A DNA stretch of 64,000 bases from Selenomonadales bacterium (GCA_900769615.1 CAAGHH010000012.1:1-64000), one strand, 5' to 3'. Positions 25,767 to 34,362 are shown, counted from the first letter of the stretch. The notes: generated from the letters alone by a model not told the origin. A program made the numbers and translations.

Positions 25767-25837
25767 CTGACGCGGTACTTTGGTACATTCAGCGTACTTT
25801 GGTACACACCCGCGTCAGCACTAGGCAAACGAGTGCT
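25767..25837 (-). repeat. nested repeats upstream of malP, possible operator or RNA switch
   Basis: Two copies of GTACTTTGGTAC (25775-25786 and 25794-25805, plus strand) are 19 bases apart. They are enclosed by a 9-base inverted repeat (CTGACGCGG at 25767-25775, complement at 25810-25818). A further hairpin (AGCACT/AGTGCT, 25817-25837) abuts it. See findings for interpretation. Confidence 0.6.
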
Positions 25838-25890
25838 CAATGGTATAAATGTATAAAATTTTTACCTGTATATTGAAAAACAAACTGAGT

Positions 25891-26664
25891 TTAATACTCA
25901 TCATTTTTTTGTATCAGCATCCGGTATTTGACATACCATATTTCTAACAACATAAAATAGGGCATCATGGATAAATACGGAACGTTGGTGGTGGTTGCCG
26001 GATAAAGCTGAAACGTTGCCGGTGATACATACAGGTTCACCGTTGACAAACTCGCTAGGGTATTATCGTGCAATTTAGTTATCGAGATAAGAGCTATGTC
26101 ACGGAGTTTTAACTGCTGGGCAAATTCAACCACTGTCGGCGTTTCGCCTGAAAGTGACACGATGATAAAAAGATCGTCTTTAGTTACTGTCTGCATAACC
26201 GAACGAAACTCTTCACTGCCACGAATTTCAAAAATAAAAACATTATCATAGAAAAACAGCCGTTTCAACTCCTGAACCACGTTGCTTTGAACATATCCCG
26301 AGGCAAAAGTAAATACCCGATTGGCTTCATGTATGAGCTTGCTGGCACTATCAAAATTACGCTGTACCAGCTGCCCGCTGGTCTTTTGATAAAATACCTG
26401 CAAATCCTTTAATACATCATCACTATAAGCTGACCTGGCTGGTTCTTCCATTTTAAGCACAGCCTTTAGTTCGCCAAAGCCATCAAAGCCCAATTTTTGC
26501 GCAAATCTGACGATAGTCGTACTTGACACGGCACAAGCCCGCGCCAGCTCATGAATGGAAATATGCCGTGCCTTATCCCGATTTCCCACTATATATTTCC
26601 AAATGACCAAATCAGTGTCATTTAAATCCCGCATGTGTTTATTGATAATCTCTTCCAATCGCAT
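25891..26664 (-). CDS. malR: RpiR-family regulator, MalR-like
   Basis: The N-terminal HTH domain (HISIHELARACAVSSTTIVRFAQKLGFDGFGELK, about 30-65) and a SIS domain (about 110-240, FIIVSLSGETPTVVEFA) identify an RpiR regulator. In Bacillus subtilis an RpiR protein, MalR, activates the maltose PTS gene; the same pairing occurs here, so I infer an equivalent role. I start at ATG 26664, seven bases after AGGAGGG, instead of the ATG at 26691. The repeats between this gene and malP are candidate binding sites. Confidence 0.85.
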   Translation of the reverse strand: MRLEEIINKHMRDLNDTDLVIWKYIVGNRDKARHISIHELARACAVSSTTIVRFAQKLGFDGFGELKAVLKMEEPARSAYSDDVLKDLQVFYQKTSGQLVQRNFDSASKLIHEANRVFTFASGYVQSNVVQELKRLFFYDNVFIFEIRGSEEFRSVMQTVTKDDLFIIVSLSGETPTVVEFAQQLKLRDIALISITKLHDNTLASLSTVNLYVSPATFQLYPATTTNVPYLSMMPYFMLLEIWYVKYRMLIQKNDEY

Positions 26665-26710
26665 ATTAATCTGCCCTCCTGTTCTTTTCATAATTCGACA
26701 ACAACAATAA

Positions 26711-26739
26711 AAGCTCCTTCCTGAAAACAGAAGGAGCTT
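26711..26739 (-). terminator. terminator after Wza-like gene
   Basis: A hairpin with arms AAGCTCCTTC and GAAGGAGCTT is followed by TTTTATTG on the minus strand. Confidence 0.8.
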
Positions 26740-26752
26740 ATTTCTTATATCA

Positions 26753-27601
26753 TTAATCAGTTAGATTTTTATAAAGCGCCCAAGCACTTACATAAGGCAT
26801 AACGTCTTCTGACCAGACAATACCGTTCGTTGCTGGTACGTAGATAATATCACCATCTTTTAATTCAACGTTTTGATTCAAATCATGCTTTTTAACAAAA
26901 TTTTTCATATTGAGCTGCCGATAATACATCGTGCCGTCCATCACCCTTATGACCTGAACTCTGGTCGTACGGCCATGTTTCGTAGCACCGCCAGCTGAGC
27001 AAAGTGCTGCATAAGCATTCAGATTATCAATCGACATATCTTTTACGCCAGGAGTTTTGACTTCCCCCATAACATATACCTTACGCGGAGCATAGGATTT
27101 AACCGCCACCGTCATACTCGGTATCTTGATGTACTGACTAAGTTCCGCCTGAATATAATCCTTGGCCTCATCCAGCGTCATACCGATTACCTTCAAACGA
27201 CCGACATAAGGCACTACGATATAGCCATCCGGTCCAACTTGCAGGTCATTTACATTCGTGCTGGCTGCTTTGCCACTAGCACTGCTCACAGCACTACCGC
27301 TCGTAGCATAACCGATGCCATTGGGAAAGCCTAATATATTCATTGATATAATATCGTACTTAGCCAAACGATATTCACCTGACAATTCACTATTAGTAAG
27401 ACCAGCTACCTTAAACACTTCATCTGACTTAACATAAGCGTCATTGCCAACGTTAGTTACTGCCGGTTTAACCTCAACTGGAGCTTTCGCTGTTTCCTGC
27501 GCCACTGCATCAGCTGCCGCCGATGCTTGCACTGCCGAAAAATTCCCCAACAGCCACAAACCAGCACCTAATATTACTCTGCCAAAGATTGCTTTATTCA
27601 A
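26753..27601 (-). CDS. Wza-like polysaccharide export protein
   Basis: A signal peptide is followed by a Poly_export domain (about 65-155, SGEYRLAKYDIISMNILG...GPDGYIVVPYVGRLKVIGMTLDEAKDYIQ) and an SLBB domain (about 165-255, KVYVMGEVKTPGVKDM). Such proteins form the periplasmic or outer-membrane part of capsule or exopolysaccharide exporters. No glycosyltransferases, Wzc or Wzx/Wzy genes are nearby, so it is an isolated copy. The frame can begin at a GTG (27610), but AAAGGAG is better placed for the TTG at 27601. A promoter lies 58 bases upstream. Confidence 0.85.
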   Translation of the reverse strand: MNKAIFGRVILGAGLWLLGNFSAVQASAAADAVAQETAKAPVEVKPAVTNVGNDAYVKSDEVFKVAGLTNSELSGEYRLAKYDIISMNILGFPNGIGYATSGSAVSSASGKAASTNVNDLQVGPDGYIVVPYVGRLKVIGMTLDEAKDYIQAELSQYIKIPSMTVAVKSYAPRKVYVMGEVKTPGVKDMSIDNLNAYAALCSAGGATKHGRTTRVQVIRVMDGTMYYRQLNMKNFVKKHDLNQNVELKDGDIIYVPATNGIVWSEDVMPYVSAWALYKNLTD

Positions 27602-27659
27602 AAAGAGCACTCCTTTTTATCATATAGTACAATAAATTCATCAGTTTATCTAATTTTTA

Positions 27660-27689
27660 ATTATACCGTCAATATTGAAGTTTTGTCAA
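27660..27689 (-). promoter_or_regulatory. promoter of the Wza-like gene
   Basis: TTGACA (27684-27689) and TATAAT (27660-27665), both exact consensus, are 18 bases apart on the minus strand. Confidence 0.75.
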
Positions 27690-27703
27690 AGAACTTACTA
27701 TTT

Positions 27704-29167
27704 TCACCAGCGATTACCCTTGCGCCAAAAGTCAGGCGTAAGCATTATAAGCAAGGTAAACATTTCAAGTCGTCCGAGCAGCATAGCTAAACACAAAATA
27801 CTTTTAGCAAAATCCGATAATTCCGCATAAGTACAGGTAGCCCCGGCAATACCAAACGCCGGTCCAACACAGCCCATAGTCGTTATACTAATGCCGATAG
27901 CATCAAATACTTTTATGCCATCAGCAGTTAATAAAAGCGCCCAAAACGCAATAAAAAACATATAAAGAAAAAAGAACTGTCCTGCCCGCAGGATAACGTC
28001 TTCACTGACTTTATTGCCATTTATATGCACTTCAACGACCCGTCGCGGTGATAATTTCTGATGCACTATTGCCCAAGCATTTTTTACTAGCAAAACCACT
28101 CGCGAAATCTTCATTCCGCCAGCAGCTGAACCCGCACAACCGCCGCATATCATCAATACCATCAGTATCCCTTTGCTAAATCCTGGCCAGGTATCAAAAT
28201 CAGCTGACACAAAACCGGTCGTTGAAAGTGAGCCTACTTGAAAGCTGGCATAGCGAAAAGCTTCGCCCAAGCTTACCCCCATCGAGCCTGCCAGATTTAT
28301 AGTTATCAGCAGCACCGCGGCTATTAATATACCAATATAAGCTTTAAATTCCGTATTATGCCTGATAACACCTATACCCTTATGACAAATGCTGTAGTAA
28401 AGACCAAAATTACCGCCTGCCAAAATCATAAAAAATGTCATCCAGCCTTCTAAATAAGCATTATTAAAATGCATGGCATTATCATCATACGTTGAAAAAC
28501 CGCCACCACCAATAGTGCTCATTGCATGTGAAAGCGCATCGAGTAAATTAAGCCCGCAAAACATATATATCCAGCATGCCAACAGCGTAAATAACAAATA
28601 CATTTGAAAAAGAGCCTTGGTCATATCCCGCAGCCTTGGCAGAACCCGGTCACGCGTAGGTCCAGTTGTTTCAGCATTGTACATATAAACCGTGCTCTGC
28701 CCTGACTGCGGCAGCAGCGCAATAAAAATGACTATTATGCCAAGACCGCCAAACCATTGCGTCATCATGCGCCAAAAAAGCAGACTCTTTGGTAATACCG
28801 ACAAGGATTCAAATAAAGTCGCACCAGTTCCGGTAAAGCCTGATATGCTCTCAAACAGAGCATCTAAAAAATTCATATAACCGCCCAAAAGATACGGCAG
28901 CATACCAAGTGTCGTTGCCAATACCCAGCCAAAGCCCGTAATAGCTATGCCCTCACGCATAGTAAGGTCGCTAGCCTTGGTCTGACCGTATTTTAAAAGC
29001 CAGCCGCCAAGCAAAATACATGCTGTCAGCGATTCTACAAAAGTTATTAAATTATTTTCCTGATAGTATAGCGCCATCAGCAAAGGTATCAGCATGATAC
29101 AAGCTTCAGCTACAACTAACCGTCCCAAAACAAAACAGATTATTTTAAAGTTCACCTTGGTCACCAC
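27704..29167 (-). CDS. trkH: TrkH-family potassium uptake channel subunit (copy 1)
   Basis: This 487-residue membrane protein has the four pseudo-repeats of TrkH. The selectivity-filter glycines are visible in GFTGTGATLFES, STIGGGGFSTYD, LSTTGFVSAD and TTMGCVGPAFG. It would form the K+ path and work with TrkA encoded upstream. It begins within the last bases of the other trkH gene, so the two are translationally coupled. It probably starts at a GTG; 29167, 29164 and 29155 are all possible. Confidence 0.9.
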   Translation of the reverse strand: MVTKVNFKIICFVLGRLVVAEACIMLIPLLMALYYQENNLITFVESLTACILLGGWLLKYGQTKASDLTMREGIAITGFGWVLATTLGMLPYLLGGYMNFLDALFESISGFTGTGATLFESLSVLPKSLLFWRMMTQWFGGLGIIVIFIALLPQSGQSTVYMYNAETTGPTRDRVLPRLRDMTKALFQMYLLFTLLACWIYMFCGLNLLDALSHAMSTIGGGGFSTYDDNAMHFNNAYLEGWMTFFMILAGGNFGLYYSICHKGIGVIRHNTEFKAYIGILIAAVLLITINLAGSMGVSLGEAFRYASFQVGSLSTTGFVSADFDTWPGFSKGILMVLMICGGCAGSAAGGMKISRVVLLVKNAWAIVHQKLSPRRVVEVHINGNKVSEDVILRAGQFFFLYMFFIAFWALLLTADGIKVFDAIGISITTMGCVGPAFGIAGATCTYAELSDFAKSILCLAMLLGRLEMFTLLIMLTPDFWRKGNRW

Positions 29168-30627
29168 CTCTTAATCATTATATGGTGACTTACATCCAAT
29201 AGCACTAAAAAAGAAAATATCTCAATGCGCCCTAATATCATTAAAAGACAGCATAACAGCTTGGCCCAGTCAGGAAAATATGCCAGCGTCCCTACACCAA
29301 ATAAAGCTGCCGTAGAGCCCGTACTCGTAAGACAGCCAGCAGCCAGCCCCATCGCCTGCATCATATCAATTCCCGTAAGCGATAATAACAGGGAAAATAT
29401 CACAAAGATTGCCATATATAAAAATAAAAACGTCAATATGCGACCTAAAATCTTAGCTGGCACCAAAAGACCATCTACTTTTACCGCAATAACCATGTGC
29501 GGATGCAAAGTCCTTTTGAGCTCTGCCCAAGCCATGCGCCACAAAACTAAAATCCGCATAACTTTAAGCCCGCCAGCAGCGGACCCCATGCAGCCGCCAA
29601 TAAATACTAATATAAACAGCAAATAGCGGGTAAAATCCGGCCACTGCCAAAACGGCGCCGAAGCATAACCATTAGTCGATAAAAATGATAATGCCTGAAA
29701 AAAACCATAACGGCAGCTAGCAGCTAAATCATACACTCCCATAAGATACAAATACAGTGACAGCATAGCGCCGAAAGCCAAAAGAATAACCATAAAGGCC
29801 CGAAATTCAGTATCTTTTAGCAACAGCCACCAGTTTTTGCGATTCCAAGCCTTCCAGCAAAGGAGCAAGCTAATGCTTGAAAACAGCATTGCTGCCATGC
29901 CGGCCAGCTCCAGCAACACATTATTTTCATTCAAAAAAGTATATATCGACACACCGCCACTAGATGATAATGTCATCATTGCCCGCGTCAGGGCTTCAAA
30001 AGGTGTCAAGCCAGCCAGCCAAAATAAACCAGCTGCCAAAAGCGTCAATATGGCATAAACACTTGCTCCCTGACGAACAGATTTAGACATACGGTTCCAA
30101 ACGGGACTAAAAAAGATGCTTTGCCTGACTGATAATGAAAGCCCAAAACAGCCGCTTATCTGCGGCATAACCGTTGCCAGCATAATAACAAAGCTCAGCC
30201 CACCCAGCCAGCTCATAATACTATGCCATAGCAAAAGTGCCGGTGGCAATGCCGTCCGGTCAAAAAACAGGCATGATAAGCCAGTAGTCGTAAGCGAGGC
30301 TATCGTCTCAAATATCGCCGCTGTCACACTTGGAAAAAGTCCTGATATAATGTACGGCATCGCTCCTAAGGCACCTAATAGTACCCATACCAAAACCATA
30401 AACATAGCACTTTCCCGCGTCGTAAGCTGCCTTGAATGATCAGCCCCCAAACGTTCCATGCCAAGACCTGAAATTATTGCTGTAGCAGCCGGCGCTAAGA
30501 AAAGCCATGCCTCTATCTCCTGCCGCAGTATAGCTGTCAAAAATGGAATCAGCATAAAAAGACCTATTATAAGCGCCATGCGCCCCATAAGCAGCCAGAA
30601 CAATTCCAGCCCCTTTCCCTGATTCAT
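29161..30627 (-). CDS. TrkH-family potassium uptake channel subunit (copy 2)
   Basis: This is a second TrkH paralogue of almost equal length (488 residues). The filter regions read SLTTTGLSCLFF, TLSSSGGVSIYTF, FLSTNGYASAPF and LTSTGSTAALFG, so each retains a glycine but differs from copy 1. It lies between trkA and copy 1 with minimal gaps. The two proteins could form a heterodimeric channel or alternative homodimers; which is not known from the sequence. Confidence 0.88.
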   Translation of the reverse strand: MNQGKGLELFWLLMGRMALIIGLFMLIPFLTAILRQEIEAWLFLAPAATAIISGLGMERLGADHSRQLTTRESAMFMVLVWVLLGALGAMPYIISGLFPSVTAAIFETIASLTTTGLSCLFFDRTALPPALLLWHSIMSWLGGLSFVIMLATVMPQISGCFGLSLSVRQSIFFSPVWNRMSKSVRQGASVYAILTLLAAGLFWLAGLTPFEALTRAMMTLSSSGGVSIYTFLNENNVLLELAGMAAMLFSSISLLLCWKAWNRKNWWLLLKDTEFRAFMVILLAFGAMLSLYLYLMGVYDLAASCRYGFFQALSFLSTNGYASAPFWQWPDFTRYLLFILVFIGGCMGSAAGGLKVMRILVLWRMAWAELKRTLHPHMVIAVKVDGLLVPAKILGRILTFLFLYMAIFVIFSLLLSLTGIDMMQAMGLAAGCLTSTGSTAALFGVGTLAYFPDWAKLLCCLLMILGRIEIFSFLVLLDVSHHIMIKRW

Positions 30628-30632
30628 GCTAT

Positions 30633-31985
30633 TCAGTCCTTGCCTTTAAAATATTTGATAACCTTTTGTGAAAATTTCGTTTGAATAAATAAAATCGTCC
30701 TGTCACCAGGCTGCAATACCGTATTACCATTTGGAATGTTAGCTTCGTTGCCACGAACATAAGCACAAACCAGACACTCCCGTGGCAGCTTGACATCCAT
30801 CAGCTTTTTACCAGCAACCGGTGCTCCAGGCTGCACGATAACTTCCACTGCTTCGGCTCTGGCTCCTTCAAGCAGCGAAACCGACACAACTCCGCCACGA
30901 CGGGCAAAAGCTAACACCTCGCTAGCAGACAGCAATCTTGCTGACAAAACTATATCAACACCAACTTTTTCCATCAATTCAACATATTCATTGCGCGCCA
31001 CGCGTACCACTGTTTTCGTCCGGTTATTAGATAAATGCCTTGCCAAAAGTGCCAGCATCAGATTAAGTTTGTCGTCCTCAGTAAGACATACTACCACATC
31101 AGCTTCAGCCACGCCCTCCTCTAACAGTAAATCTATATCCGTACCGTCACCACAGATAGCAATACCATCTGACAGCATACCGGCCACCAGCTGACAGCGC
31201 TCCCGCTCCTTGTCGATAATCTTAACCTGAACGCCCTGTTTGTCAAACATTTTAGCTAAAGCTCGTCCTGCCCGCCCAGCACCGATGATAAGCACCCGAT
31301 GCAATTTACGGGCATCACGCTGCACAAAGTTTTGGCTGAATTTTTCTATTTCTTCCGGTATACCAATGAAATAGGCATTATCATGTGGCAGCAAGCAATC
31401 ATCACCATGAGGAATAATCATCCGATGATCGCGAAAAATCATTCCCGCCAATACTCCCTTAGGCAACTTTATATCTTTTAAAGGAATTTTCGCTAAGCTC
31501 GAATGTCTTTGAACTTTGGTTTCAAACAGCCGAATACGCCCATGCGCAAAGTCCTCAACATCAAGAGCCGCTGGAGTCATTAAAATACGGTTTATTTCGT
31601 TAGCCGTGATTAATTCTGGATTAAGCATAAGATCAATATCAAAATTCTGCTTTAAATACTCCTTGGCTTCCGACATAAACTGCATATCGCGAATACGAGC
31701 GATAGTATGCTTGATACCATGTTTTTTGGCCAGAATACACGCTACCATATTTACTTCATCACTAGCTGTAACCGCAATCAAAATATCTGACTCCCTGATA
31801 TCGGGGTCATTCATCGTTATTGGGCTAGCACCATTAGCAGCAACTGTCAGCACATCCAAGGTATTTTTGACGGCTTCTAACTGGCTCTCGTTTTGATCGA
31901 TAACCACTACATCAAAATCTTCCTTTGATAACAGCTCAGCAATACTATATCCAAGCTTGCCAGCACCTATTACTACAATACGCAC
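30633..31985 (-). CDS. trkA: Trk system NAD-binding regulatory protein TrkA
   Basis: This cytoplasmic gating subunit (450 residues) has two RCK/KTN units, each with a Rossmann nucleotide-binding half (VVIGAGKLGYSIA at the start; LIIGAGRAGRALA at about 230) and a TrkA_C half. It starts at a GTG after GGAGGTTTATTT. It is followed within six bases by two trkH genes, giving a complete K+ uptake operon. A promoter with TATAAT lies at 32019-32047. Confidence 0.93.
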   Translation of the reverse strand: MRIVVIGAGKLGYSIAELLSKEDFDVVVIDQNESQLEAVKNTLDVLTVAANGASPITMNDPDIRESDILIAVTASDEVNMVACILAKKHGIKHTIARIRDMQFMSEAKEYLKQNFDIDLMLNPELITANEINRILMTPAALDVEDFAHGRIRLFETKVQRHSSLAKIPLKDIKLPKGVLAGMIFRDHRMIIPHGDDCLLPHDNAYFIGIPEEIEKFSQNFVQRDARKLHRVLIIGAGRAGRALAKMFDKQGVQVKIIDKERERCQLVAGMLSDGIAICGDGTDIDLLLEEGVAEADVVVCLTEDDKLNLMLALLARHLSNNRTKTVVRVARNEYVELMEKVGVDIVLSARLLSASEVLAFARRGGVVSVSLLEGARAEAVEVIVQPGAPVAGKKLMDVKLPRECLVCAYVRGNEANIPNGNTVLQPGDRTILFIQTKFSQKVIKYFKGKD

Positions 31986-32018
31986 AAATAAACCTCCATA
32001 ATAAACACACTCACGCCT

Positions 32019-32047
32019 ATTATAACGCTAATTTGGTGCTTTGTCTT
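32019..32047 (-). promoter_or_regulatory. promoter of the trk operon
   Basis: TATAAT (32019-32024) with a weak AAGACA (32042-32047) at 17 bases on the minus strand, about 35 bases before the trkA start. Confidence 0.5.
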
Positions 32048-32074
32048 TGGCTAAATTCATAGCTTATAGCCTAA

Positions 32075-32124
32075 CATAATGAAAATGGGTCTACCTTTAA
32101 ACGATAGACCCATTTCCATTATGT
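32075..32124 (-). terminator. terminator after cysK
   Basis: A very long inverted repeat (arms about 20 bases with one mismatch, core AAATGGGTCTA/TAGACCCATTT) lies between cysK and the trk operon. The length of the stem is unusual for a terminator. Confidence 0.75.
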
Positions 32125-32140
32125 AATTTTAGATTTTTCC

Positions 32141-33073
32141 TTATTCAGCAAAGAGCTCCGTTGATAGATAACGATCACCTGTATCCGGCAACAGCACTAC
32201 GATATTTTTGCCTTCGTACTCAGGACGTTTTGCAAGCTCAACCGCAGCTGCTAACGCAGCGCCAGAGGAAATACCTACCAAAATACCTTCGCTATGCGAG
32301 AACTGACGGCCATATTTAAACGCATCATCATTAGCAACAGCGATAACTTCATCATAGCTCTTAGTATCAAGCGTTTCAGGAACAAAGCCGGCACCTATTC
32401 CCTGAATCTTATGCGGACCTGCCTGCCCTTTAGAGAGCACGGGGCTGGTTGCTGGTTCAATAGCAACCACATGAACGCTTGCATCCTGTTTCTTTAGATA
32501 ATGGCTGACACCACTAAGCGTTCCGCCGGTACCAACACCAGCCACAAAAGCTGCTACCTTGCCATCAGCATCGTCCCAAATTTCCGGACCAGTCGTAGCT
32601 TCATGGGCTGCCGGATTAGCTTTATTGGTAAACTGCGAAGGAATAAATGCATTTGGCGTATTCTTAGCTAATTCCTCAGCCTTGGCAATAGCACCCTTCA
32701 TGCCTTTAGAACCGTCAGTTAAAACTATTTCAGCACCATAAGCTTTTAACAGATTACGCCTTTCTATACTCATCGTTTCAGGCATCGTCAGGATTGCTTT
32801 GTAGCCGCGAGCTGCCGCTACACTAGCCAGACCAATACCAGTATTACCACTAGTCGGCTCAATGATAACCGAACCTGGCTTCAGTTTGCCTTCTTTTTCA
32901 GCCTGCTCAATCATGGCCTTAGCTATACGGTCTTTTACCGAACCAGCTGGATTAAAATATTCAAGCTTTACTAATATATTAGCCTTAAGATTATTCGCCT
33001 TGCTAAAATTATTAGCTTGCAAAAGCGGAGTATGACCAATCAATTCAGCAACACTGTTATAAATTTTTCCCAT
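32141..33073 (-). CDS. cysK: cysteine synthase (O-acetylserine sulfhydrylase)
   Basis: This PLP enzyme (310 residues from ATG 33073) makes cysteine from O-acetylserine and sulfide. The cofactor lysine lies in NPAGSVKDRIA, the substrate loop is PTSGNTGIGLA, and GVGTGGTLSGV binds the PLP phosphate. The frame extends upstream to 33157, but ATG 33073 has GGAGGTG at ideal distance and gives the standard N-terminus MGKIYNSVAELIGHTPL. It is divergent from a CymR-like regulator; in Bacillus and Staphylococcus CysK itself binds CymR as co-repressor, so the arrangement fits a sulfur-control pair. A palindromic operator covers the transcription start region. Confidence 0.95.
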   Translation of the reverse strand: MGKIYNSVAELIGHTPLLQANNFSKANNLKANILVKLEYFNPAGSVKDRIAKAMIEQAEKEGKLKPGSVIIEPTSGNTGIGLASVAAARGYKAILTMPETMSIERRNLLKAYGAEIVLTDGSKGMKGAIAKAEELAKNTPNAFIPSQFTNKANPAAHEATTGPEIWDDADGKVAAFVAGVGTGGTLSGVSHYLKKQDASVHVVAIEPATSPVLSKGQAGPHKIQGIGAGFVPETLDTKSYDEVIAVANDDAFKYGRQFSHSEGILVGISSGAALAAAVELAKRPEYEGKNIVVLLPDTGDRYLSTELFAE

Positions 33074-33123
33074 GTTAAAACACCTCCATAAATTATTAAT
33101 AGCGCTAAATTTGCTTCTCGTAA

Positions 33124-33144
33124 AACATATATGATTAATATGTT
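33124..33144 (-). promoter_or_regulatory. CymR-like operator at cysK
   Basis: AACATAT and ATATGTT arms flank the heptamer ATGATTA. The element lies just downstream of the -10 of the cysK promoter. An almost identical element lies at 54301-54321 before metY. Confidence 0.75.
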
Positions 33145-33147
33145 TAT

Positions 33148-33176
33148 ATGTTAGCATAGTATAACCACCTTGTCAA
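33148..33176 (-). promoter_or_regulatory. cysK promoter
   Basis: TTGACA (33171-33176) and TAACAT (33148-33153) are separated by 17 bases on the minus strand and followed directly by the palindromic operator. Confidence 0.7.
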
Positions 33177-33210
33177 TAGGGAAAAGTATGCATTGACTTT
33201 TAGCAAAAAT

Positions 33211-33239
33211 TTGACTAAACTAAGCTATACAGGTAATAC
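33211..33239 (+). promoter_or_regulatory. promoter of the Rrf2 regulator gene
   Basis: TTGACT (33211-33216) and TAATAC (33234-33239) are 17 bases apart. The following ACATATATTATTTGTAT resembles a degenerate copy of the cysK operator, which would allow autoregulation. Confidence 0.6.
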
Positions 33240-33283
33240 ATATATTATTTGTATGATTTTATACTCAGAAAGGATTTAAACTT

Positions 33284-33727
33284 ATGAAAATTTCAGCCAA
33301 AGGACGTTATGGACTTGCTGCAATGACTTATCTGGCGTTAAATTATGCTTCTGGTGCGCCTGTCACTATTATCAGCATTTCGGAAAAATTAGGTATATCA
33401 AAAATCTATCTCGAACAGGTTTTTTCGCTTTTAAAACGTTCCCGTCTAGTAAATTCGATAAAAGGTTCCCAAGGCGGTTATCAGCTGGCTCGTGAACCAC
33501 GTGAAATAAGCGCTTATGATATTTTGTCGGCTATCGAACTTTCACTCATGGAAAAAGCCTCGCAGGCTGCTGACAAAATGCCTGAACTTGACCGGGCTCT
33601 TAATGTAAAGGTATTTGAGCCGCTTGATAATTCCATAAAAAACGCTTTATCAGCTACGTCACTTGATGATATTATGTTAGCTATCGATGCCGAAAAAGCT
33701 GCTGACAGCCTGATGTATTTTATTTAA
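33284..33727 (+). CDS. cymR: Rrf2-family regulator, CymR-like
   Basis: This 147-residue winged-helix protein (KISAKGRYGLAAMTYLA..., recognition part ISKIYLEQVFSLLKRSRLV, wing KGSQGGYQLA) belongs to Rrf2. It contains no cysteine at all, so it cannot hold the Fe-S cluster of IscR or NsrR, and it fits CymR, the repressor of cysteine metabolism. Its gene is divergent from cysK, and the same palindrome stands before cysK and metY. CymR is therefore the best functional guess. It is monocistronic, with its own promoter and terminator. Confidence 0.85.
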   Translation: MKISAKGRYGLAAMTYLALNYASGAPVTIISISEKLGISKIYLEQVFSLLKRSRLVNSIKGSQGGYQLAREPREISAYDILSAIELSLMEKASQAADKMPELDRALNVKVFEPLDNSIKNALSATSLDDIMLAIDAEKAADSLMYFI

Positions 33728-33732
33728 CCTTC

Positions 33733-33763
33733 AAAATCCCTGCCATAAAGGCAGGGATTTTTT
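33733..33763 (+). terminator. terminator after the Rrf2 gene
   Basis: Hairpin AAATCCCTGCC/GGCAGGGATTT with a T-run. Confidence 0.9.
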
Positions 33764-33888
33764 AGTATTTAACTACGAAAAACCTAAAAAAATAAAGCTA
33801 TTCGGCAAAATAAAAAAGTAAACGTTATCTACTGGAAATAATTCCACATAAAGCATGACTTTTACGCCTAACCAGTAACTTTTGCAAC

Positions 33889-33917
33889 TTCACAACCGAT
33901 AGCATATATTGTATAAT
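33889..33917 (+). promoter_or_regulatory. promoter of small gene at 34055
   Basis: TTCACA (33889-33894) and TATAAT (33912-33917) are 17 bases apart. The rest of the gap 33764-34054 shows no further gene or clear structure. Confidence 0.65.
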
Positions 33918-34054
33918 TTTATCGAGTTGTTGAAGGATATACCCCTATTCCCTGCTTTGCCAGCAACAACAGAGTGTTTTACTGCTGCTTGTTTTATAAT
34001 CCCCCAAAACTAAAATTTGCAACAGGACGCGTATGTATGTTGGAGGTGTTTCCC

Positions 34055-34288
34055 ATGCTAGTAGATAACGTTCGCGTTGTCATAGAGAATGGGCCGCTTA
34101 CGGCAGAAGATGCTAAATATTATATCGATCTTATCAGAAAATCCAGCCGTTTTAATTTGAAAAAGGTTGTATTCAAGCTTTCTGATACTTATCTCGATAT
34201 TCGCTATTCGTTCGATTCAATCCCCTTCGATCGAATTCGGCGTATCCCCTTAACGTCTTTACCGGAAAGTCGTGCTGTAAACAACTGA
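34055..34288 (+). CDS. small conserved-looking protein of unknown function
   Basis: This is a 77-residue soluble protein starting MLVDNVRVVIENGPL. The ATG at 34055 follows TTGGAGGTG at a good distance; an upstream frame extension to 33974 has no ribosome site. The protein alternates charged helices and strands and ends shortly after PFDRIRRI, a string that reminds me of a segment in short NrdD-like anaerobic ribonucleotide-reductase proteins; the resemblance is too short to assign a function. It has its own promoter and a strong terminator, so it is a free-standing gene. Confidence 0.7.
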   Translation: MLVDNVRVVIENGPLTAEDAKYYIDLIRKSSRFNLKKVVFKLSDTYLDIRYSFDSIPFDRIRRIPLTSLPESRAVNN

Positions 34289-34316
34289 TTGACGGTTATC
34301 ACCGTTTTTCTGACAA

Positions 34317-34357
34317 AAATAAACCACTGAAGCTTTTGGTTTCAGTGGTTTATTTTT
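34317..34357. terminator. bidirectional terminator
   Basis: Hairpin AATAAACCACTGAA/TTTCAGTGGTTTATT with T-runs on both strands, between the convergent small gene and the sucrose-6-phosphate hydrolase gene. Confidence 0.9.
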
Positions 34358-34362
34358 TACTT

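Noticed and set aside
25775..25805. Two GTACTTTGGTAC repeats considered as start of a CRISPR-like array
   Set aside because: Only two units with a 7-base gap and no cas genes; operator or RNA structure is more likely.
33974..34054. Upstream extension of the small gene at 34055
   Set aside because: The extension has no ribosome site, while GGAGGTG is ideally placed for ATG 34055.
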